From positions 537,310,313 through 537,374,312 of the forward strand of contig NC_090448.1 of the NCBI RefSeq assembly GCF_031143425.1: a DNA stretch of 64,000 bases. The letters are read 5' to 3'. The notes under the pieces were generated by a model that was given only the letters and a program-made list of their open reading frames with translations, was not told the origin of the DNA and did not search any database. The position numbers and the translations under genes are program-made. The stretch is from Pleurodeles waltl. Its lineage: Eukaryota > Chordata > Amphibia > Caudata > Salamandridae. This document shows, piece by piece, positions 19,545 to 31,446 of this stretch; the stretch's first letter is position 1; every line of letters starts with the position of its first letter.

Positions 19545-22500
19545 TGTGACAAAGTAGCCTCTTCTAGCATGTTTACCCCCACATTTGGCCTGTTTGTGAG
19601 TGTGTGTCACTGTGTTTTTACTGTGTCACAGGGATCCTGCTAGCCAGGACCCCAGTGCTCATAGATAAAAACCTATATGTCAGTGTGTTTTGCCTGTCTC
19701 ACTGGGATCCTGCTAGCCAGGACCCCAGGGCTCATAGTTTGTGGCCTAATGTGTGTGTTGTCAGTAGTGCTTAACTGTGCCACTGAGGCTCTGCTAACCA
19801 GAACCTCAGTGCTTATGTTCTCTCTGCTTTTAAGTTAGTCACTATGGGCTAGTGACTTCATTTACCAATTTCAATTGGCACACTGGACCTCCCTTATATG
19901 TCCCTATGATATGGTACCTAGCTACCCAGGGCATTGGGGTTACAGGAGATGCTTATGGGTTCCAGCATTTCTTTTGCCACCCATAGGGAGCTCAGACAAA
20001 CCCTTTCACAGGACTGCCACTGCAGCCTGCGTGAAATAAAGCACATGTTATTTCACAGCCACTTTAACTGCACTTAAGTAACTTATATGTCTAACCTTCA
20101 CTTGCTGAAGGTTAGGTGAAAAGTTACTAAGTGTGAGGGCACCCTTGCACTAATAAAGGTGCCCCCAAATAGTTCAGGGCCATTTCCCGGGACTTTGTGA
20201 GTGCGGGGACGCCATTACATGCGCGCACTACTTATAGGTCAACACCTATATGTAGCTTCACAATGGTGACTCCGAATATGGCCATGTAAGGTGTCTAAGA
20301 TCATGGAATTGTCCCCCTATTCCAAATCTGGTACTGGGGAGCCAATTCCATTCATCCTGGGGGCTCCACTATGGACCCCCAGTACTGCCAAACCAGCTCT
20401 CTGAGGCTTGCACTGCAGCTACAGCTGCTGCCGCCTCACATACAGGGTTCTGCCCTCCTGGGGTCTGAGCAGCTCAGTCCTGGGAAGGCAAAACAAAGCA
20501 TTTCTTTTGGGAGCAGGGTGTTACACCCTCTTCCTTTGGAAATAGGTCTTACAGGCTGGGGAGGGGTCATCTCGCCCTAGCCTCTGGAAATGCTTTGAAG
20601 GGCACAGATGGTGCCCTCCTTGCATAAGCCAGTCTACACCGGTTCAGGGACCCACTGTCCCATGCTCTGGCGCGAAACTGGACAAAGGAAAGGGGAGTGA
20701 CCACTACCCTGTCCATCACCACCCCAGGGGTGGTGCCCAGAGCTCCACCAGTGTGTCCCAGACTTCAGCCATCTTGCTTTGCAAGGTGTGGGGGCACTCT
20801 GGAGGGCTCTGAGCAGCCAGTGCCAGCAGATAACGTCAGAGACCCCTCCTGGTAGGTCCTCTCCTGATAATGTAGCCAATCCCCCTCTCAGGGCTATTTA
20901 GGGTCTCTCCTGTGGGTTCTCTTCAGATTCTACTTGCAGGGTTCCAGTAGGAATCCTCTGCAACTACTACTTCATCCTCTGACCTCGGATCAACTGCAGT
21001 CTGCTCCAGGAACCACTGTAACAGCAACAAAGTATCCACAAGGGATATTTTTCTTCTGCAACTTCAGCTCCAGCCAGCAACTGCAAAAGTTTCCATGGTG
21101 TGCACGCTCTGAGGACTCCCTGTCTTCATCCTGCACCAGAAGGACCAAAGAAATCTCCTGTGGGGTGACGGAGTCACTCCCCAGCTCACGCAGGCACCTT
21201 CTAAGTCAACGACCCATACTCCTGGACTCCTCTCACAGCGACGAGCATGCTCCTGGACACACAGAGGGTGGACCATATCAACACAGACTCTCCTGAGGTC
21301 CTGCTGATGCAATTTGGAGGAGGTAAGACCTTCCCTGAGAACGACAGTACCCCTGTGCACCACGTCTTCTTCACCTGCTGAGTTCTCTGTGCACTATTTG
21401 CAAAATTCCTTCATGCACAGCCTGGCCCAGGTCCCCAGCACTCTATCCTGCGACACTCAACTTGCTGAGTTGACCTCCGGCGGCATGGGACCCTTCTTTG
21501 CAGTGCTGCACCAACTGCGTTTTGCACCTCCTTTGTCCCCATGTCCTGGGACTCCCATGGGTGCTATCTGGCATCCTGAGGGCTCTCCAAAGTGCTGAGA
21601 GCCCCCTCTTCCTCCTTGCACAGAACGGAGGCCCCCAGGTCCCTCCTGGGTTCAGCCAGTGCCATTTTGACGCAAAATAAAACATTGTCATAACCAAGGC
21701 TTGTTGGTGACTTCCAACATGAAATCACATCTGCATCCATCTTCATGTCATGGGACATCCTTTGCATCATGCAGGAACCCACTGGCATCTTCCTAGGGTG
21801 CATTCATGCAGTCTTCATCCAACCAGGGACTCTTCTTTTGCACCCTCTTCTGGGTTGGCAGGGGCTCCTGTCCTTCCTGGAACTTCTTTCGACTTCTGGA
21901 CTTGGTCCCCTTCTTTTGCAGGTCTTCAGGTCCAGGAATCCAGCAGTTGTTGTTTGCAGACTTGGTTGGTTACTGCAATAATCCACAACACAAGGTGTAG
22001 TGTGTCCTAAGGAAACTTGCAGTACTTTACTCCTGCTTTTCTGGGCTCTGGGGTTGGGTAATTTACTTACCTTTACTGTATTCTTACTCTCCAGGCGATT
22101 CTGCACACACTACACTTGTCTAGGGGGGAATTTGTGATTCACATTCCACTTTCTTAGTATATGGTTTGTGTTGCCCCTAGACCTATTTTCCCCCATTACA
22201 TTCTATAGCATTTCCTATTGTTTGCACTATCCTTTGTCTAAATAATTGCCTTATTTTGGTGTCTAGTGTATATATTGTGTATAATACTTACCTTCAGAAG
22301 GAGTATTGCCTCTAAGATATTTTTGGTACTGTGTCACCCAAATAAATACCTTTATTTTTAGTAACACTGAGTATTGTCTTTACTTGTGTATAAGTACTGT
22401 GTAACTGTACGTGGTATTGCATGAGCTTTGCATGTCTCCTTGTTCAGCCTAAGCTGCTCTGCTATAGCTACCTCTATCAGCCTAGGCTGCTAGAACATTA

Positions 22501-22585
22501 CTACCTCACTAATAAGGGATAACTGGACCTGGTATAAGGTGTAAGTACCTAAGGTACCCACTACAAACTAGGCCAGCCTCCTACA
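19545..22585 (+). mobile_element. Giant 3' LTR (about 3.04 kb) of the second Gypsy element
   Basis: It starts TGTGACAAAG right after a polypurine tract and ends CCTCCTACA at the edge of Harbinger copy B, giving the usual TG...CA ends. It contains a poly(A) signal AATAAA at 22341-22346 and a possible promoter around GGGCTATTTAGGGTCTC near 20900. The inside is GC-rich with short open frames but no credible protein. The length is several times that of ordinary Gypsy LTRs. The left LTR is not in the window. Confidence 0.75.
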
Positions 22586-22591
22586 CTGCCC

Positions 22592-23343
22592 CACCGTCCC
22601 TAAGAAGCTTTTCTTTGCCCAACTTGACCTCTTCCCTCCCTCGCCCTCCCCCCATCCTGCTCATAAGAGCAGGGTCCCAATGACCCAGCCCAGCACATTA
22701 GCCAAACAGTCCACGGGGACAGTGGAGGCACGTACTCGTCGTGGAGACAGTGAAGGATTCCACTCCGCTAGACAGGAAGGGTAAGGATCCCAATCCACCA
22801 ACCAGGAAGGGGAAGGATCCCACTCCACCAGCCAGGAAGGGGAAGGACCCCACTCCACCAGCCCCACCAGTCAGGAAGGGGAAGGATTCCACTCCACCAG
22901 CCAGGAAGGGGAAGGGTCCCACTCCAGCAGCCAGGAAGGGGAAGGATCCCACACCAACAGCCAAGAAGGGGAAGGATCCCACTCCAACAGCCAGGACAGG
23001 GAAGAAGCCCTCACCTCCTGCCATGAAAGTGGAGAAGCCCTCACCTCCAGCTGCCACACAGCAGCCCTCGCCTCCAATGGAGGCTGCCCAGGAGGAACCT
23101 GCCACAGCTGAGACACAGCAGCCCTCACCTCCTGCAGAGGCTGCCCAGGAGGCACCTTCCACAGTTGAGACACAGCAGCCCTCACCTCCAGCAGAGGCTG
23201 TCCAGGAGGCACCTTCCACAGCTGAGAAACAGCAGCACTCACCTCCTGCAGAGGCTTGCAGGGTATCACCACCACTAGTGGTCACGGAGCCCTCATCTCC
23301 AGCTGATACGGTGCATCCCTTTCCTCCAACAGCGGACATGTAG
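22592..23343 (+). pseudogene. Harbinger copy B SANT-like gene, tail exon
   Basis: It opens with VPKKLFFAQLDLFPPSPSP, aligned with the PKKL motif of the copy A tail, then shifts frame once before 22741. From there a 200-codon open stretch encodes about nine RKGKDPTPPA-like ten-residue units (30 bp each) and then four 19-residue units of the type TQQPSPPAEAAQ (57 bp each, starts at 23056, 23113, 23170 and 23227). It ends with TAG at 23341. The repeats stay in frame, unlike the 29/30-bp array of copy A. Such basic and proline-rich tails are likely disordered. Confidence 0.65.
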
Positions 23344-23374
23344 GCCACCCTCCAGGGACTGCTGTGCAAGGAGC

Positions 23375-23650
23375 CCCCTCCAGAAGCAGTAGGCGAGTTC
23401 TCCACCACAAAGACTGTGACCTTGCACTCCACAGCAAAGGAAAATGGGCATGGGGCCCCGTCCAGAACCAGTGGGCGAGTTCCCCACCTGAGAGACTGTG
23501 ACCTTGCACTCCCCAGCAAAGGAAAATGGGCATAGAGCCCCCTCCATAACCAGTAGGCAAGTTCCCCACCTGAGAGACTGTGACCTTACACTCCCCAGCA
23601 AAGGGAAATGGGCATAGAACCCCCTCCAGAACCAGTGAGCAAGTTCTTGA
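23375..23650. repeat. 82-bp tandem array, just over three units
   Basis: The anchor GACTGTGACCTT recurs at 23412, 23494 and 23576. The core on the other strand, GGGGAGTGCAAGGTCACAGT, matches the core of the 64-bp array in copy A, in the same place and sense relative to the SANT-like gene. Confidence 0.85.
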
Positions 23651-24050
23651 CTTTGGCTGAGGTGCCCCCCATACCCATCCCCCTGAGGTGCCTGCCCACT
23701 TCAATAACGATGCCCCTGCACAGTTCTGTGAGGATGTCATCAGGAAACAAGTTGGGCCTTGGACTATGCCCTGTGGCCATGTGAGCCCTTAGTACTTTGG
23801 ACTGGGCTTTGGCCCTTTGTGTACAATTGTACATATCTGGTTCATGTGGTGGCTTTTGCCTTCCTAATACATTTTCAGTACTTCTGAAATCTAGTCCTTG
23901 TTTTATTATGCCGTGAGTCATGTGCCATTGTTTTTCTTCTGCAGCTGGTTGTGTGTATGGTATGTGTGTGTCTGGTGTGTGTTGTGCGTCTGTGTGTGTC
24001 ACTCTCCTTTTCTCCCCTCCCTTCCTTGTGTGCTAGGCGGCTGTACTCAC

Positions 24051-24133
24051 CGTCATCGTCTTCGTCGGCTTTGGTGTTCTAAGTGGAGCATGGCGTAGAA
24101 AAGCATCGGGAAGATTTACAGTTCTGGTTCCAT
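24051..24133 (-). pseudogene. Harbinger copy B transposase, exon 1 (83 nt, broken)
   Basis: ATG at 24133 gives MEPEL, then a stop, and near the end an arginine-rich run before CG/GTGAGTAC. The length (83 nt) and the distance from ATG to terminus (328 bp) equal those of copy A. At least two stop codons are present. The main exon is missing because the element is truncated. Confidence 0.75.
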
Positions 24134-24438
24134 GGCAGTGTTGTTCTTCTCTGTGTTTCTGATGGGGAGTCTTTGCTCTTCTGTGCAGTGTTTCCGCCAG
24201 GTTTTTGATGGCATTGGTTCCGCCCTGGAAATCGTGGCAGATTGCAAGTGCATGATATGGTGGGCGGTACCTTGTCTTCGGGCTGGCTTTTGTTGCCTAC
24301 CAGCGTGGTGAGTGGTGTTCACGCCCTGGCGGATGGTGTGGTACACTGACTGTCTATGGGAGTTCTCACCGCTATGGTCGTAATTTGGCAGTAATTACCG
24401 CCAGCCTGTTGGCAGTATTTCTGCTACTTTATCACTCA

Positions 24439-24461
24439 CCGCCAATGTCATAATGACCACC
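24439..24461 (-). repeat. Terminus of Harbinger copy B
   Basis: On the minus strand it reads GGTGGTCATTATGACATTGG and onward, close to the copy A terminus with about five changes. Confidence 0.65.
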
Positions 24462-25018
24462 CAGACTGCCAGACTGCCATTTTGGCGGTCAAGAAAAGAA
24501 CACCACACTGGCAGTCCCTCAGACTGCTGTATTACAAGTTAGACAGGCAGGACAGCCAAGCAAAAAATGTAGACTGCCAGCGGCACGCCAGCCTGGATAT
24601 CGGCGGTCTGACCTCCAGCACCGTCAGCGTTGCGGCCAACCACTGAGCATATTACAATCACAGTCACTGTGGTGGTCCACTAGTGGCAGTCAGCCAATGG
24701 CGGTCAACCATGGCAGTTACAGGTCAGCAAAGTAACAGACAACTGCACACTAGATGAATTAAAAAACAAGACATATGACACACATTGGCCATGTGGACAA
24801 ACCTGCAAAGCATATTATAAAACACACCCATTCACAGACAACAATCCTTTGCATCTCTACTGCAAGACAAAGAAGCCTAAGCACCTTTTTTGTCGAGTAT
24901 ATAAATTAGACAGCCCTTTTGTTCACCATCCCATAGAACACCCTACACACACTTTTGTCCATTCACACCCTATTGCACGTCCACTGTTAAGAAAGTCCCT
25001 GTCACCCTTTTCCCCCAC

Positions 25019-25397
25019 CATGTCATATTAAAAAATCACAGTTTTTCAGAAGATGAGTTAAGAGTCATAGCGGATGAAATCATAGGAGTAGAGCCACAAT
25101 TGTTTGGATCACAAGACCAGCACACTCCTCTCAGTATGAAAATGTAAATGTGGGACAGGATCATCGACAGAGTGAAAGCTGTAGGCAGCACCCTGAGCAC
25201 AAAGGAGGGCATTATTAAGAGGTGGAACGACCTCAGGCTCAAGGACCTTTCCCTGGTCTCCAGGCACCAGCTGCAGGCCAAGAAGATTGGAGGTGGCCCT
25301 CCCAGTGCCCTATTACAACACTTTCCCTGGGAGAAGGTCTTGGCCATCCTGCATCCTAAGAGCTTGGCAGAAATACCTAGGGGAGTGGAGTCTGATG
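25019..25397 (+). pseudogene. Harbinger copy C Myb-like protein, exon 1 (broken)
   Basis: The frame FSEDELRVIADEIIGVEPQL, then MWDRIIDRVKAVG, then IIKRWNDLRLKDLSLVSRH is the same trihelix as exon 1 of copy A. A TAA at 25147, just before the MWDRI helix, breaks the frame, and the start region is frame-shifted. The splice donor is lost (GT changed to AT after GAGTCTG). The tail PWEKVLAILHPKSL matches TSWEQEILNILHP of copy A. Confidence 0.78.
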
Positions 25398-25702
25398 AGC
25401 TACAACACAAAAAATGTCACAAAAAGGCAATGTAGTACATGCTCACCTTTACCCACTGTCTTGTTCATGTACCTCGCCAACATTCAGTACCCAGAGGATC
25501 TGATCTTTAACACTGTCAATGTATATCATTGGGCCCAACATCACAGTTACCAAGGGCCATCTCCTGCCATATATCTAAATGGTGCCTGGAAATCTCACAG
25601 TAACAAAAACACATTTGAAGATTCATGGTATGTCCCAAAATGTAAATGTATGCTCAAACCAAAATGCAGCCTACATACAGATATGTAATACACAACAGTT
25701 GT

Positions 25703-26160
25703 CAAGTGTTGGGGAGTAGAGAGAGTGACCTGACTGCAACTCCCAGCAGGCCCTGTTTCAATAACTCCAACCACCAGCACAGTGGTCACATGTCCCAATA
25801 CATCTGTAAGAAAACTCTCAATTGAAGTTTACTCACCTGGGAGTATACCAATTGTCAAGTGTTGAGCAGTAGAGGGAGTGACCTGACTGAAAAGCTCAAT
25901 AGGCCCTGTTTCTCTAACTCCAACCACCAGCACAGTGGTCACTTGCCCGATTACCCCTGTCTCTTAACTCTCAATTGAAGTTTACTCACCTTTGGGGATA
26001 CCATTTGTCAAGTATTGGGGAGTAGAGTGACTTGACTGCAACTCCCATCAGGTCCTGTTTCTGTAACTCCAAAGACCAGTCCAGTATCCAGTTGTCCAAA
26101 GACCTATGTTTGTCAACTCCCAAACTAAGTGTACTCGCCTGGGAGTGATCAAACGCAGAT
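25703..26160. repeat. 153-bp tandem repeat, three units
   Basis: Units begin TCAAGTGTTGGGGAGTAGAG-like at 25703, 25856 and 26009, exactly 153 bp apart. Each ends with ACTCACCTGGG or a close variant, which on the minus strand is a near-perfect splice donor. It lies in the intron of the copy C Myb-like gene. Confidence 0.85.
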
Positions 26161-26636
26161 CATGCTCAAATCAGAGATGTGTCTGTCTACCCAGCTCCAT
26201 CTTGATCTGCTTACCCAAGATGAAACTATTGAGGACAGGAATGGCACCTTACCCAGTGTGCACAACAAGTATTGCTAAGGCCTCAAGATACATCACCAGA
26301 TTGGAATCAGCAGCAGACACATTGACACAGTACTGTGCACATGATGACTCCAGTCACATATACAAGAGTCCTGATCTGCATGCTTCTCATTGAACTAGGC
26401 CTCAAAATGGTCAAAGCCATATCTTGCCTCTCCACTGTGTTGGCTGCACTGGTAGCAAGATATCATTTTCAGGCCATCCTCCAAAGTGTACCTGATCTGC
26501 ACATCTCAGTAGCTGCTTGAGTAAAATTGGGTTGGCATGCTTCACACGTCATCACGTCATGTCAAATCACCCAGTACCACTTTATTAACTGCAACTTAAC
26601 TTTGTCAAAGTAACAACGTACGTTTTACATCAACAG

Positions 26637-27461
26637 GTAAATCTGCCGCTGGGCACACAGAGGCGACGGAACAGACTGCCACTACCCCCCTGGATGACGA
26701 CTACATCCTGGACATCTGGACATGGAGGACAGTTCTGGCCCATCTGGGCAACCTGGTCAGAAGGCAATAGTGAGTCTTACTGTGCCCACAACGTCTCCTC
26801 CCAGCCCTATTGCTTCAACATCCCAGGCAACCATTCGCCCCCCCCAACCTGTGTCCCTAGCAGTGTTCACCATCTCGTGCCCCCTAGTCCTGAATCCTCA
26901 GTTGCAGTGCAACACTTCAGACAATGAGGGTCCAGGAATGAGTTGGAGGGGAAACACTGTGGCAAGGGCACAGGCCCCTGGGGATAAGGTGTGTGGGAGG
27001 GATGCTGTGCACCAGCGGGGTGAGGCCACTGGGCTCCTGACAGCCAGGACACCATCAGCCACTTCTTGGGGGTCTATCCAGAGTCCCAAGGTACAATGGG
27101 CCAGGTGTTGACTGAACTCTGGGAAAGCAGATACACAGGGACATGCACAGGGACATGCATAGGGACATGCGGGTTCATTTGGAGGCCCACAATACCAACA
27201 TAGTCTCCCTAACAGGACTTTTGAGGGAGATACACACCACCCTGGGAAGGGCTTTCCAACACCAGTCCACCCCTTCCTTTGGCTCATCAACAGCAGCCCC
27301 ATCAACATTGGTGCCAGCCATTGTAAGGAAGGCCCTGCCAGAGGAACAACAAGCCCTAGACACTACTGCCTCTGTAGCAGCAGATCCCCACCCCGCAAGC
27401 GGGACATCCAGTAAAGAATACAGGAGGTGCGGATGGCAAGACACCCACCACTGCCAGTAAT
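26637..27461 (+). pseudogene. Harbinger copy C Myb-like protein, exon 2 (broken)
   Basis: It starts after an ACATCAACAG acceptor. Pieces align by position and composition with exon 2 of copy A: a short segment, DSSGPSGQPGQ, matching PGPSGTSGQS, a Pro/Ser-rich linker, then a helical segment, NTNIVSLTGLLREIHTTLGR, in place of the coiled coil. Frame changes separate the pieces around 27112-27142. A poly(A) signal follows at 27677. Confidence 0.6.
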
Positions 27462-27676
27462 AACCCTCTTCCTTAAGGACTTCCTTTTGTGTATTACACA
27501 TTCACTCTGGACTGTCCTGAACCACCTACCATTTCCAGTGGGGGGAGTACGCTTGACTTTGGACTCCCAATGTTGCGGCATCTACTACAATGATTTCATT
27601 CACCATGACTGACCCCTTCACATTTGAATATTTGTTGAGTCATATCATGTATATTTTCTGTAAGTCAGAGCTGCAC

Positions 27677-27682
27677 AATAAA
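27677..27682 (+). terminator. Poly(A) signal of the copy C Myb-like gene
   Basis: AATAAA lies about 215 bp after the end of the exon 2 remnant, about the same spacing as in copy A. Confidence 0.55.
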
Positions 27683-28866
27683 ATCACCCTTAACTGACTC
27701 GTAGTCTGCTGATTTTGATTTCATATTTAGCCATGTAGATATGTCAGAACATGTGAACCATACAATGATGATCCAAGGTACTTGTTCAAGATGGGATATG
27801 TTGCATGTACACAGTATCCAGCTCAGGATTACAACCTTTCCACACAAACACATACATACAAGTGTCTGCTCCAACTAAATCATTTTATTACAGTGTTCAG
27901 CACATAGGCTTTCAATATGTCTAAACTACTGGAAATCATAAATTATTGACTAAGAGGGAGTAAATGAACATAGACAGATACAAACATCCAGACCACAGAA
28001 GGAAGAAGGAAGGGATTTTTCAGACATTGTCCTGTAGAATAAGCAAACATTGGTGTGGTTGATGTCAGCAACTTCATACCACACCAAAGTAATTCAAAAT
28101 CACATCATCCAAGATACAGACAGATGGCAGTACACCAGTCCCTAATCACAGGGCCATTATAATCCAATGCCCATGCATCTGGTGGTATGACACAAACATA
28201 TGTCAGTGTTGTGGTATAGGCACTGTAGCCTACAATGATGAAACACATCTACAGCTACATACAAGTCATACAAAAAGAGTGTTTAGCCAATGTGAAGGGA
28301 AAATGACTTGATCATAATCTAGGACTACATATTTGATGACCACATGATGTCACACATGATGCATCAGGCCCACCACAGCACACAAAACAAGTCCAATGAT
28401 AATGTCTGACCTTCCACCCAAACACTGTGTAAGCTGTCTTGGCACAGGTCTCATACACCCAAACTCTGAACCTTACATTACTTGGATCAATCCATGTCCG
28501 TATTTCGGAACAGCATCACATACCTGCCAAGGTCACAATACTGAAATGCCCACATGAAGATGTCATGATGAAGGTACCTGTACAGTGAACAAAGCAATGA
28601 GTATAGGCTTGAAACCATAAATATGACACGTCATTTAGCAAGCATCTGGAAAACAAAGTACACTGCAAGCCTGCAAGGAAACTGATAAAAAAAAGCAACA
28701 TCATCAAGGTGGGGATGTGTCAAAAGCTATCTTATCAAGCAGCCTCTGGCTAATTATTGCAGAGTATCAGCTCCCTAACTGTATCCAAAACACTCAACTC
28801 CACACATTCTCACAACTACAGTTCATGGTACAGGTACAGTCATGACGTCACATGCCATACTTCCAC
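27683..28866. other. Copy C spacer between converging genes
   Basis: No gene or repeat was recognised. In copy A the equivalent spacer is only a few hundred bases, so extra DNA may have inserted here. Confidence 0.4.
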
Positions 28867-29977
28867 TCATGAGAAGTTGCTGTGTATGAAATCTTCTCTC
28901 AAGTCAGCTTCTGCCTCTTCACCACTGTCATCCTCAGTTGGCATTTCAGGATTCTCACCCGGTGGTCCCCCTCCTCTGGGATGTATGGGATATTCTCCGA
29001 AGGGAGATGTTGTGGAGCATGCAGCGTGCCACAGTGATCTGACACACTTTTCCGGGTGAGCGGAGGAGGGCTCCACTAATCCTGTCCAGACACCGAAATC
29101 TGGCCTCAGGTGCCCAAACGCCCGCTCCATTGTCCACCCTCTTCTTCCATGAGCCTCAGTGAAGTCGACTTCCCCTGGCTTATTTAGATTCCCCAGCAGC
29201 GTCAACAACCAAGGACAGTTTGGATATTCTGAGTCTCCTGTTAGGGGATGGGACATAAATGCACCAATAAGTCACTCACTTCATGATTGTAGCACCTGAC
29301 ATTGCTCACACACAATCAGGACAGGTGTGACATACCTCCCAACCAGGCCCTCTCTGTGTGCAGTTGTGACATCAGCTGGGGTATGGCGGTAATCCGCATT
29401 ATGAAGGAATCATGGGCTGATACAGGATAACGGGCACACATATTTGAGATGGAGAGATCCGCCAAACAGACAACCTGCACATTGATGAATGGAGTTTATT
29501 CCTGTTGCGATAGAATTGTTCAGTGGCCAGCGGTGGCACCAAGCCAACATGTGTACCTTCAATTGTCCCCACCACATGTGGGAGGCAGGCAAAACCATAA
29601 AAGTCAGCCTTTACATTGGCTAAATCCTCACGCCGGGGGAACCTGATATAGCTGTCAATTTGTTTCAGCATTGGTGAGAGGAAATCCTTCAACACCAGAT
29701 GAATATAGGTTGGGACATACCAGCAGAGAGGACCACTGTATGTTGGAAGGACCCTGTGGCCAGGAAGTGCAATACTGACATGACTTGTACAATGGGTTGT
29801 ATACAGGTTGGATTACTGTTAGCTGGCATCAGATCTGGCTCCAACTGATGGCATGAGTCCACTATTATTTTCCTATCCAGGATGTATGACTGGATGATGT
29901 GGCATTCCTCCATGGTCTGACAGTCTGGCAGAGGATGGTAGACAGGAGGTTGTCACATCCTCCCTGTCCCACGGTAC
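28867..29977 (-). pseudogene. Harbinger copy C HARBI1-type transposase, main exon (inactive)
   Basis: It starts after an ACACATAG acceptor with G then TAC CGT, the same phase and position as copy A. The pieces are MEECHIIQSYILDRK (29913), FLATGSFQHTVV, RFPRREDLANVKADFYGFA, GTIEGTHVGLVPP, TGDSEYPNCPWLLT and MERAFGHLRPDF. The first catalytic aspartate is replaced by glutamate (codon at 29558-29560); the GDS aspartate and the ERAFG glutamate remain. Several stops and frame changes break it into three open pieces, including a TGA a few codons after the acceptor. Confidence 0.88.
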
Positions 29978-30721
29978 CTATGTGTGACAAGACATGATTT
30001 GTAACATTAGTCAGTGTGCCCACAGCAACATACTTGATCCATGCCAACAATATCATGTGACAAATAATTTCTGACTGGATAGACATGGCACACAGTACAC
30101 ATCCCAGCAGGCGAGTACACAAGGGTCACATGTGACTCCCATGGTTGTCAACACATGTGTCTACAACATGGATTTGGGTAAAACCCAACTAACTTCTACA
30201 CAATTGCCCCTCGAAATGTGACTGTATTTTCCGACTGCCAAAAATACAGTTGGTGGTGGTGGACCGTTCACCGCCGTGATATGCCATTTGGGCCCTGCAA
30301 CATACTAAACTGGTAGTTGTGTAGTAGGACCTACATAACGAGACAGAATAAAGGATGTTCGTGATGATCCAATACATATACTGTAGGTGTGACGCAGTGT
30401 ATAAAGCCATATACAGTATTTCAGGTTGCCAAAAATGGCGGATGCCTGACCTATTCCACTGGACATTAGGAACTGCCCGCGACCCACGGCGGAAGTCGTC
30501 TGTGCGGTTGGCAATTCCAACCGTGGTGGACACAGCCATAGGCTAACACAGTTGCCTATGCCTGTCAAGGCCCAAAGGCTGTGTCTGTTGGCAGTGATGA
30601 ATGTGTACATGGTGGACGTGATCCCCATGTTGTGCAAAACCAGTCACTTCGCTCCTGACACTGCTGCCAGCAACACCTCCACTACTTCAGCTGCTGTGTG
30701 CAGCCTCTGAAAACAATCGTG

Positions 30722-30834
30722 CCACGTCCAGCAGGTGAAAGGGCCCCTGCCTTCTCTCCAGAGAAGCTGGAGAGGCTTGTGAATGAGGTCCTTCCCAGGT
30801 ATGGACAGCTCTAGGGCTAAAGAGAGGAGCAGGA
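30722..30834 (+). pseudogene. Harbinger copy C SANT-like gene, exon 1 (broken)
   Basis: GERAPAFSPEKLERLVNEVL then PRYGQL matches exon 1 of copy A (GERAPAFTSEELEKLVDGVL). The start ATG is ACG here, a TAG follows PRYGQL, and the donor is changed from CAGGTAAGT to CAGGAAAGT. Confidence 0.78.
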
Positions 30835-30896
30835 AAGTACCTCATGTGCATAATTAACTCTGTTCAACACCATCCTTTCCCTCTTCACAAGATATA

Positions 30897-31443
30897 GGCC
30901 CTCATTACAACCTTGGCGGTCTTTTGAAAAGACCGCCGAGGCTGCGGGAGCCAGAATACCGCCAGTGCCAGCGGTATTTTTGGCTCCCTATTATGTCTTT
31001 TCCGCTGGCCCAGCGGAAAAGTCACATCAACATTGTTGCCGGCTCGTAATAGAGCCGGCGGCAATGCTGATGTGCAGCGGGTGCAGTAGTACCTGTCGTG
31101 CATTTCACTGCCCGAAATTTGAGCAGTGAAATGCGCAACGGGGCTATGCCTGGGGGCCCCTGCACTGCCCATGGCAAGTGCATGGGTTGTGCAGGGGCCC
31201 CCAGGGGCACCCCAATTCCCCCTTACCGCCAGCCGTTCCATGGCGGTGTTTACCGCCGTGGCCAGGCTGGCAGTCAGGGACTCATAATCCCCAGGGCAGC
31301 AGTGCTTGCACCGCTGCCCTGGGGATTATGACGGTATGGCCGTGGCTATTGCGCCACAGTCATAATAGCTGGCGGAACACCACCAGCCTATTGGCGGTGT
31401 TACCATCAGCTTACCGCCGGCCGCCAGGGTGATAATGAGGCCC
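30897..31443. mobile_element. 547-bp Harbinger-type MITE with ATA target duplication
   Basis: The ends are GGCCCTCATTACAACCTTGG on the left and the inverse of GGGCCTCATTATCACCCTGG on the right, with ATA on both sides (30894-30896 and 31444-31446). The inside has many short inverted repeats built from CCGCC and GGCGG. It has no coding capacity. It sits in intron 1 of the copy C SANT-like gene, so it inserted later than copy C. Confidence 0.85.
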
Positions 31444-31446
31444 ATA

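Larger units (their letters stand above)
22586..24461 (-). mobile_element. Harbinger copy B, truncated at the giant LTR
   Basis: Only one end survives: the tail of the SANT-like gene (plus strand), its tandem arrays, the small transposase exon (minus strand) and a terminus at 24439-24461 resembling that of copy A with several changes. The left break coincides exactly with the end of the giant LTR, so the retrotransposon either inserted into this element or marks a rearrangement. Copy C begins within about 6 bp of the terminus. Confidence 0.72.

Noticed and set aside
22698..23519. A 273-codon minus-strand open frame rich in Gly, Val and Phe
   Set aside because: It is antisense to the RKGKDPTPPA repeats of copy B and is an outcome of the 30-bp and 57-bp repeat structure.
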